Positions 7,460 through 11,871 of a stretch of 11,871 nt of DNA are shown here, in pieces. Numbering within the stretch: position 1 is the first letter of the stretch; the number at the start of each line of letters is the position of its first letter. Both the position numbers and the translations under genes were made by a program. The notes under the pieces are model-generated. The model was not told where the DNA came from. It made no database searches and worked only from the letters and a program-made list of their open reading frames with translations. The stretch spans positions 1-11,871 of the forward strand of contig JADDPV010000264.1 of the NCBI GenBank assembly GCA_016781705.1, in the 5' to 3' direction. The stretch comes from Rubrobacter sp. Lineage in GTDB: Bacteria; Actinomycetota; Rubrobacteria; Rubrobacterales; Rubrobacteraceae.

Positions 7460-8248
7460 ATGGGCAAGAGGGAGCGTTACGAGCCGGGGACGTTCTGCTG
7501 GGTGGACCTGGCGACCACCGATCCGGCGGGCGCGAGGGCCTTCTACGGCGATCTCTTCGGCTGGGAGGCGGAGGACACCTCGGGCGAGCAGGGCGGGACG
7601 TACACGATGCTGCACCTGGACGGCGACGAGGTCTGCGCGCTGTACGAGCTGGAACCTGAGCGGCGCGAGATGGGCGTCCCGCCGCACTGGTTCTCCTACG
7701 TGAGCGTCCAGGACGCCGATGCGACCGCCTCCAGAGCACGGGAGCTGGGCGGAACGGTGCATGGCGGGGTATTCGACTCCTACGCCGGTGCCCGGATGGC
7801 CATCATCCAGGACCCGGCGGGCGCGGTGCTCGCGGCCTGGCAGCCGGGGGAGTGGGCCGGCGCCGGTAGGGTCAACGATATCGGCTGCCTGGCGTGGAAC
7901 GAGCTTCAGAGCCGGGAGCCCGAGGCGGCCGGCGCTTTCTACGGCGGGCTCTTCGGCTGGGAGACGGAGCCTATAGAAGAAGATGGCAGGCTGGTCTACG
8001 CAACGATCAGGAACGCCAGCTCCATGAACGGCGGCATCATGCCCATGACGGAGCAGCACGGCGACGCGCCGCCCTACTGGCTCCCTTACTTCACGGTCCT
8101 CTCCTGTGATAGCGCCGTCGCGAGGGCGCGGGAGCTGGGCGGCGAGGCGCTGGTCGGGCCGCTCGACCTCGGGGCCGGCAGGATCTCGGTCGTAACGGAC
8201 CCCCAGGGCGCGGTGTTCGCGCTCTTCGAGGGCGAGACGGACGATTGA
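7460..8248 (+). CDS. Two-domain VOC family protein (glyoxalase/bleomycin-resistance fold)
   Basis: A 262-residue protein made of two vicinal-oxygen-chelate domains in tandem, about 8-122 and 134-258. Each begins with a similar beta-alpha unit (FCWVDLATTDPAGARAFYGDLFGW and then CLAWNELQS...AAGAFYGGLFGW) and ends with a similar strand (DPAGAVLAAW and DPQGAVFALF), as expected from internal duplication. This arrangement is that of the actinobacterial Cfp30B-like group, sometimes named hydroxylase or glyoxalase, whose substrate is not established. The ligand positions are not the standard His/Glu set of glyoxalase I, so I do not call lactoylglutathione lyase. The start ATG at 7460 is chosen because AAGGAGGA lies directly upstream; an ATG at 7445 would put that ribosome site inside the gene. 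It lies 100 bases past the carbonic anhydrase and may be separately transcribed. Confidence 0.9.
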   Translation: MGKRERYEPGTFCWVDLATTDPAGARAFYGDLFGWEAEDTSGEQGGTYTMLHLDGDEVCALYELEPERREMGVPPHWFSYVSVQDADATASRARELGGTVHGGVFDSYAGARMAIIQDPAGAVLAAWQPGEWAGAGRVNDIGCLAWNELQSREPEAAGAFYGGLFGWETEPIEEDGRLVYATIRNASSMNGGIMPMTEQHGDAPPYWLPYFTVLSCDSAVARARELGGEALVGPLDLGAGRISVVTDPQGAVFALFEGETDD

Positions 8249-8251
8249 TAG

Positions 8252-8286
8252 AGGCTTCGGGCGCCAGGCTTCAGGCATCGGGTCTT
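8252..8286. repeat. Degenerate heptamer tandem repeat
   Basis: Directly after the VOC stop the sequence runs in 7-base steps of related words: AGGCTTC at 8252, GGGCGCC at 8259, AGGCTTC at 8266, AGGCATC at 8273 and GGGTCTT at 8280. Two copies are identical and the others differ at two to four positions. It is non-coding and lies between convergent genes. With only five imperfect units it could be a chance result of base composition. Confidence 0.4.
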
Positions 8287-8297
8287 CTCGCCGCGCT

Positions 8298-8330
8298 AAG
8301 CTATCGCCGTTGGCAAGCAATCGCCAGCGG
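8298..8330. repeat. Direct repeat and hairpin between convergent genes
   Basis: AAGCTATCGCC (8298-8308) recurs as AAGCAATCGCC (8315-8325), 17 bases apart with one mismatch. The same stretch can fold as CCGTTGGC (8307-8314) with GCCAGCGG (8323-8330), an 8-bp stem with one G-T pair and an 8-base loop. It could terminate the VOC transcript, but what follows (TGGAACGCTTATTG) is not a real T tract. Confidence 0.35.
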
Positions 8331-8370
8331 TGGAACGCTTATTGTGAAGGTGTTGTGACGGTGACGCCCG

Positions 8371-8384
8371 CCCCGACGTCGGGG
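8371..8384. repeat. Perfect 14-base palindrome
   Basis: CCCCGACGTCGGGG is its own reverse complement and lies in the gap between the convergent VOC and methyltransferase genes, 46 bases beyond the methyltransferase stop. Being symmetric it could act as a bidirectional transcription stop or pause, or as a protein site. There is no T tract on either side. Confidence 0.4.
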
Positions 8385-8429
8385 AGCGCCCCATCCACGT
8401 TCGGTGCGGCGGGCCGAGAGAGCGGCGAT

Positions 8430-9215
8430 CTATGAAGGCGAGCCACGCCTGCCGTCGCCCAGGCGACCGTAGTAGACCTCCGTTTCGTACTCGAGGGTGA
8501 CGTGGCCACCCATCCCGTGCTCGCGGAAGACCTCTTCGGCGTCCCGGAGCATGGCGCCCGCGCCGGCCTCGCCCGGTCCCGGGACGTAGGACGAAGAGAG
8601 CAGGCGTCCCTTCAGCCCGTCGAGGTCGAGCGTCTGGGCGTTGTCGAAGGTCGCCGTTCGGTAGCGGTCTGTTCCGAAGAACTCTTCCACCATCTCCGCC
8701 GCGCCGCGGACGTGCTCGACTTGCTCGTAGTCCGTGCCGTGCTCTCGTAGCAGCCGCTCGTAGGAGGCGAGGAAGGGCGTAGCGTCCCGCCGCCGCGAGT
8801 TCCAGAGGATGACGGCCCACCCGCCGGGCTTCAGGATGCGCCCGAGCTCCTCGCGCGCCCGCGCGGGGTCGAACCAGTGGAACGCCTGGCCCGCCAATAC
8901 GAAGTCCACACTCTCACCTTCGAGTTTCGTCTCCTCCGCCGTCCCGGCGACGCTCACGAAGGAGGCGTAGCCCCCGAGATACCGCTCGCCGGCTTCGCGC
9001 ATCTCCCCGTTCGGTTCGACCCCGAAGACGCGGTTGCCGTTCTGCAGGAACAGCTCGCTCAGGATGCCCGTCCCCGAGCCCACGTCCGCTATAACCGAGG
9101 CGCTCGTGAGGCCGCATTCCGTTTCCAGCAGTTCCAGGACCGCCCGCGGATAAGAGGGACGGAACCTGACGTAATTCTCGACCCTGTTCGAGAAGCGTTG
9201 CGTTGGATCGATCAC
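8430..9215 (-). CDS. Class I SAM-dependent methyltransferase
   Basis: A 261-residue soluble methyltransferase with the Rossmann fold. Motif I is VIADVGSGTG (41-50), the acidic residue binding the ribose hydroxyls is E67 in VFGVEPNG, and the post-motif stretch AGQAFHWFD is followed by the helix and strand RILKPGGWAVILWNSR. This pattern belongs to the broad UbiE/Tmt1-like methyltransferase-11 type, whose acceptors are small molecules of many kinds, so the substrate is unknown. The N-terminal helix (TQRFSNRVENYVRFRPSYP) is typical for this group and fixes the start near 9215, where GTG forms a GTGA overlap with the Uma2 stop; the adjacent GTG at 9218 is the alternative. The open frame continues upstream to 9350, but that part overlaps Uma2 and has no family resemblance. 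It is the last gene of a three-gene minus-strand unit. Confidence 0.88.
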   Translation of the reverse strand: MIDPTQRFSNRVENYVRFRPSYPRAVLELLETECGLTSASVIADVGSGTGILSELFLQNGNRVFGVEPNGEMREAGERYLGGYASFVSVAGTAEETKLEGESVDFVLAGQAFHWFDPARAREELGRILKPGGWAVILWNSRRRDATPFLASYERLLREHGTDYEQVEHVRGAAEMVEEFFGTDRYRTATFDNAQTLDLDGLKGRLLSSSYVPGPGEAGAGAMLRDAEEVFREHGMGGHVTLEYETEVYYGRLGDGRRGSPS

Positions 9216-9829
9216 CACACCTCGCGCAGGTCCAAGTCGAAGCCCGGGAGAGTGGTGTCGCCTGAGACCTTTTCGGGGTTCTCCAGTCGTTGGGTCGGCG
9301 CTCCGGGGCGATAGACGCATACGCGCTTCTGGTCGGGATCCAGGAGCCACCCCGGCCTCGCCCCATTCTCCAGGTACTCATGCATCTTGGCTTGCGCTAC
9401 GCTCAAGCTGTCGGATGGGGAGCGAAGCTCGATCACGAAGTCCGGGCATAAGGGAGCGAAGTTCTGACGCTGCCCGGCCGTCAGCGAAGTCCAACGCGAA
9501 CGTTCTACCCAGGAGGCGTTCGGGGAGCGCACCGCCCCGTTGGGGACGGTGAAACCGGCCGAGGAGTCGAAGGTCACGCCCGTGCCGTCGCGCCTGGCCC
9601 AGATGAGCATCTGCATCGTAAGCTCGGCGTTGCGGTCCGCGGCCTCGCTCCCCGCTGGCGGTATGACCACCAGCACTCCTCTCGCGGTCAGTTCGAGGCG
9701 CAGGTCGCTACTAAGCGAGGAAACCTCGAGGAGCCGGTCCAGGGTAAGCTCGACGGCTGGCCGCAGTCGTAGGACCAGGGGCGCCGCTCCCTCGTGGGTC
9801 GTGACGTGCTCGCGGGCCGTGGGCTTCAA
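9212..9829 (-). CDS. Uma2 family protein (PD-(D/E)xK nuclease fold)
   Basis: A 205-residue member of the Uma2/DUF820 family, whose fold is that of restriction-type endonucleases; cellular function is generally unknown, and members are often scattered in many copies in cyanobacteria and some actinobacteria. The nuclease-like core is seen as PDFVIELRSPSD (129-140) with D130 and E134, followed by K148 in AQAKMHEYLENG and the strand GWLLDPDQKRVCVYRPG. Upstream, RSPNASWVERSRW (101-113) is the other family signature, here with Asn where Asp is common. Its N-terminal part (about 17-45) is longer and less typical. TTG at 9829 is chosen because GGAGG lies 7 bases upstream; GTG at 9844 has no well-spaced ribosome site. 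The stop overlaps the methyltransferase start by 4 bases, so the two are translationally coupled. Nuclease activity has not been inferred beyond the retained residues. Confidence 0.87.
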   Translation of the reverse strand: MKPTAREHVTTHEGAAPLVLRLRPAVELTLDRLLEVSSLSSDLRLELTARGVLVVIPPAGSEAADRNAELTMQMLIWARRDGTGVTFDSSAGFTVPNGAVRSPNASWVERSRWTSLTAGQRQNFAPLCPDFVIELRSPSDSLSVAQAKMHEYLENGARPGWLLDPDQKRVCVYRPGAPTQRLENPEKVSGDTTLPGFDLDLREVW

Positions 9830-9853
9830 GAGGAGACCTCCCACTCCCTTCGT

Positions 9854-10522
9854 CTACTCGCCCGGCGCCGCGTGTAGCCCCGCCCGCCACGGCCTGCCGA
9901 AAAGCCCCGGCTTGACGTCCACCACGACCTCGCCGTTTACCGGCACGATGTCGCCGTCGTCCGTCGGCAGGCCGCGGTCGTCGTCGCAGCGTACGCCGAT
10001 CATGATCCGTCCGTCGCCGTCTTGCGTACCGCGTGGCTTCAGAAGGTAGTGGGAATCGTCACGCTCAATCAAATCCCCACTTCTCCCCGGGCACGTCCCA
10101 CGGAAGTCACGTTCTTCCGGTACGAACTCCGCCACCGTATAAGAACGCTGCGTGGCGGGTCCATAGTCCAGGGCGCCGTTCAGGATCGGGAACATCCAAA
10201 CCGTCGAAACAAGCGCCGCGACGACGCCGAAGAATAGCGAGGTGACGATCGACACGAGCCACTCGACCGCCAGCTCGTCCGCCGAAGACAACTTCTTTCG
10301 TCGCAACCACAACACGGCGGCGCTCACGACGACGAACGTCCCGACGGAGAGCGAGAGCGAGTAAAGGCGGCCGATAGGGTTCAGGAGGGGAAAATGCTCT
10401 GCAACGTCACTGATGTACCACAGGAGGAAGCTCACGCCCCCGATGATGATCAATATGAATAGCGGACGAGCGCCCCGGGAATCGGTACGACGGTCGGCCT
10501 GTTCGTTCGTGTTCGATGGCAT
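9854..10522 (-). CDS. Unrecognised three-helix membrane protein with external domain
   Basis: I do not recognise the family of this 222-residue protein. Hydrophobic segments at about 21-38, 52-73 and 88-113 should be membrane helices. Arg-rich residues 11-19 and RRKK at 74-77 place the N terminus inside, which leaves residues about 114-222 outside the membrane. This external part is acidic and strand-rich, has two cysteines (C144 in GTCPGR, C179 in VRCDDD) that could form a disulfide, and ends in VKPGLFGRPWRAG. The start ATG is supported by AGGAG 6 bases upstream. The stop is 24 bases before the chosen Uma2 start, so the gene heads an operon with Uma2 and the methyltransferase. A role as an envelope protein or sensor is possible, but no catalytic motif is seen. 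Confidence 0.75.
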   Translation of the reverse strand: MPSNTNEQADRRTDSRGARPLFILIIIGGVSFLLWYISDVAEHFPLLNPIGRLYSLSLSVGTFVVVSAAVLWLRRKKLSSADELAVEWLVSIVTSLFFGVVAALVSTVWMFPILNGALDYGPATQRSYTVAEFVPEERDFRGTCPGRSGDLIERDDSHYLLKPRGTQDGDGRIMIGVRCDDDRGLPTDDGDIVPVNGEVVVDVKPGLFGRPWRAGLHAAPGE

Positions 10523-10569
10523 TCGATGCTCCTCGCCTGAGAGGAAGATCCTTTCGCTCTCCCCCGCAT

Positions 10570-10598
10570 ATTTTGGAGCACCACCGGTAGAATCGCAA
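10570..10598 (-). promoter_or_regulatory. Possible promoter of the membrane protein-Uma2-methyltransferase operon
   Basis: On the minus strand TTGCGA (10598-10593) and CAAAAT (10575-10570) are separated by 17 bases, each matching four of six positions of the housekeeping consensus. The -10 lies 47 bases before the ATG of the membrane protein. The same 119-base divergent region must also hold the acyl-CoA dehydrogenase promoter, for which only an isolated TAGAAT at 10588-10593 is visible. Confidence 0.33.
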
Positions 10599-10641
10599 CC
10601 GATAGTCGACCAACACCAGCCCTGTCGAATGGAGGTCTCGA

Positions 10642-11836
10642 ATGGACTTCGAGCTCAGCGAGGAGCAGCGGGGATCAAGGAACGGGCGGCGGAGTTCGCC
10701 GACCGGGAGGTCGCGCCGCGCGCGGCGGAGTTGGACCGGGAGGACCGGGCCCCCTTCAAGACGCTGAAGAAGCTGGCGGAGCCTGGGTTCACGGGGCTGT
10801 GCGTGCCGGAGGAGTACGGCGGGGCTGGGGTGGGCTTCCTCTCTTACATACTGCTCTTGGAGGAGATCAGCCGCGCGGACGCGGGCGTCGGCGTGACGCT
10901 GGCGGTACACACGAGCGCGGGGACGCTGCCGATCCTGGACTACGGTGCCGGGGAGCAGCGGACGCGCTTCGTGCCGGAACTTGCGCGGGTAGCCAAGATC
11001 GGGTGCTTCGCCCTCACCGAGCCTGAGTCGGGCTCCGACGCCGCCTCGATCGTGACGCGAGCCGAGAAGGTGGAGGGCGGCTACCGCGTGAGCGGGCACA
11101 AGCAGTGGGTCACCAACGGCCGCGCCGCCGGCACGACTGTCCTCTTTACCCGAGCCCCCGAAGGCGTGGCGGCGTTCGTCGTCCCGATGGACGCAGAGGG
11201 CGTCACGTTCGGCACTCATGCCAGGAAGATGGGTGTGATCTCCGCCACCACGGACGACGTTCTGCTCGACGGTGTGTTCGTGCCCGAGGAGGACAGGCTC
11301 GGGGAGGAGGGGAGGGGACTGCGGGTGGCCTTGGGCACCTGGACGGCGGCAGGATCGGGATAGCCGCGCAGGCCATCGGCATCGCCGAGGCGGCGTTCCG
11401 CTACGCGGCGCGCTACGCCTCCGAGAGGACCATGTTTGGCAAGCCGCTGGCCGGCCACCAGGCGATAGCGTTCAAGCTCGCGGATATGCAGACGAAGATC
11501 CGGGCGGTACGCCTCCTGACCTACGAGGTGGCTTGGATGAAGGACCGCGGGGTTCGTGTCACCGAGGCAGGGGCGCGGGCCAAGCTCTACGCCTCCGAGG
11601 TCGCCAACGAGGTCACCCACGACGCTGTGCAGGTATTGGGCGGGCGGGGGTACATGAAGGACTATCCGGTGGAGAGGCACTACCGGGACGCGCGGGTCAC
11701 GAAGATCTACGAAGGCACGAGCGAGATACAGCGGCTCGTGATCTCGCGCGGCATCGTCAGAGAGTCGGCGGAGAGCGCCGGAGAGGACGGCCGGGCGCCG
11801 GGCGTCGTCGAGGGGTCGCGGCCGGTGGCTGGGTGA
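10642..11836 (+). pseudogene. Acyl-CoA dehydrogenase, two frameshifts
   Basis: Acyl-CoA dehydrogenases put a double bond between C2 and C3 of acyl-CoA using FAD and pass electrons to electron-transfer flavoprotein. GGAGGT lies 5 bases before an ATG that begins MDFELSEEQR, a standard start. One base is then missing in the G run at 10670-10673, and the frame continues at ATC 10674 as IKERAAEFADREV. A second base is missing at the CC of 11338-11339: GTLDGGRIG needs ACC CTG but the sequence has ACCTG. Restoring both gives 398 residues with GCFALTEPESGSDA (121-134), the WVTNG flavin-side strand (156-160), the second signature at 331-352 and catalytic E358 in YEGTSEIQ. Both losses are single bases in short homopolymers, typical of base-calling errors, but real inactivation is not excluded. 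The C-terminal tail past about 375 is low-complexity and probably dispensable. Chain-length preference cannot be judged. Confidence 0.9.
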
Positions 11837-11868
11837 CGCTTCGCCCCCGGGGAGCGTCGGGTTGTTCT
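11837..11868 (+). terminator. Possible terminator after acyl-CoA dehydrogenase
   Basis: Immediately after the stop codon CGCTTC (11837-11842) can pair with GGAGCG (11851-11856), a 6-bp stem with one G-T pair and an 8-base loop. GTTGTTCT follows at 11861-11868, a partial T-rich tract. Position and polarity fit an intrinsic terminator, though the tract is broken and starts several bases after the stem; the window ends here. Confidence 0.35.
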
Positions 11869-11871
11869 AGA

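Noticed and set aside
9216..9350. N-terminal extension of the methyltransferase up to 9350
   Set aside because: It overlaps Uma2 by more than 100 bases and reads as a shadow of it, while a GTGA overlap at 9215 gives the standard N terminus.
8430..9829. Restriction-modification system formed by Uma2 and the methyltransferase
   Set aside because: The methyltransferase lacks DNA-methylase motifs such as (D/N/S)PPY or the cytosine-methylase PC motif, and has no recognition domain. Uma2 proteins are not established restriction enzymes.
10413..10641. Upstream extension of the open frame that contains most of the acyl-CoA dehydrogenase
   Set aside because: It runs across the start of the divergent membrane protein and its promoter region. 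The true start at 10642 with its ribosome site is in another frame because of the deletion.

Overview
The window is very GC-rich with dense, tightly packed genes, strong GGAGG-type ribosome-binding sites, frequent GTG/TTG starts and 4-base start/stop overlaps. This, together with the gene families present (amine oxidase, acyl-CoA dehydrogenase and thiolase, CamH-type carbonic anhydrase, two-domain VOC protein, Uma2), fits a chromosomal segment of a high-GC actinobacterium, perhaps Rubrobacter-like. That placement is an inference from style, not from a marker gene. I see no rRNA, tRNA, CRISPR array, insertion sequence or phage gene.

Layout. Positions 154-3968 hold two minus-strand genes: a family-4-like glycosyltransferase (154-1725) and, upstream of it, a complete copper/topaquinone amine oxidase (2028-3968). 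A 302-base gap with a small palindrome next to a -10-like element separates them. At about 3969-4095 transcription diverges. The plus strand then carries a run of five genes: a thiolase broken by a 2-base insertion (4096-5270), an alpha/beta hydrolase that starts inside the thiolase stop codon (5270-6340), a small isoprenylcysteine-methyltransferase-like membrane protein (6377-6829), a gamma-class carbonic anhydrase overlapping it (6820-7359), and, after two short hairpins, a two-domain VOC/glyoxalase-fold protein (7460-8248). A 181-base convergent gap (8249-8429) holds degenerate heptamer repeats, a hairpin and a perfect 14-base palindrome. Next comes a minus-strand, operon-like trio read from 10522 down to 8430: an unrecognised three-helix membrane protein, a Uma2-family nuclease-fold protein and a class I SAM methyltransferase. 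Finally, divergent from the trio, an acyl-CoA dehydrogenase (10642-11836) is broken by two separate single-base deletions, and a possible terminator follows it at the window edge.

How they may work together. The amine oxidase makes an aldehyde, ammonia and H2O2 from primary amines, while thiolase and acyl-CoA dehydrogenase belong to acyl-CoA/beta-oxidation chemistry. An amine or fatty-acid catabolic neighbourhood is possible but not proven, because the amine oxidase and thiolase are transcribed in opposite directions and no aldehyde dehydrogenase or CoA ligase is visible. The most notable feature is that the only two broken genes are the two acyl-CoA enzymes, with all catalytic residues still present once the frames are rejoined. 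That pattern means either base-calling/assembly indels or very recent inactivation. I found no convincing novel defence or mobile system. The least explained piece is the membrane protein-Uma2-methyltransferase trio.
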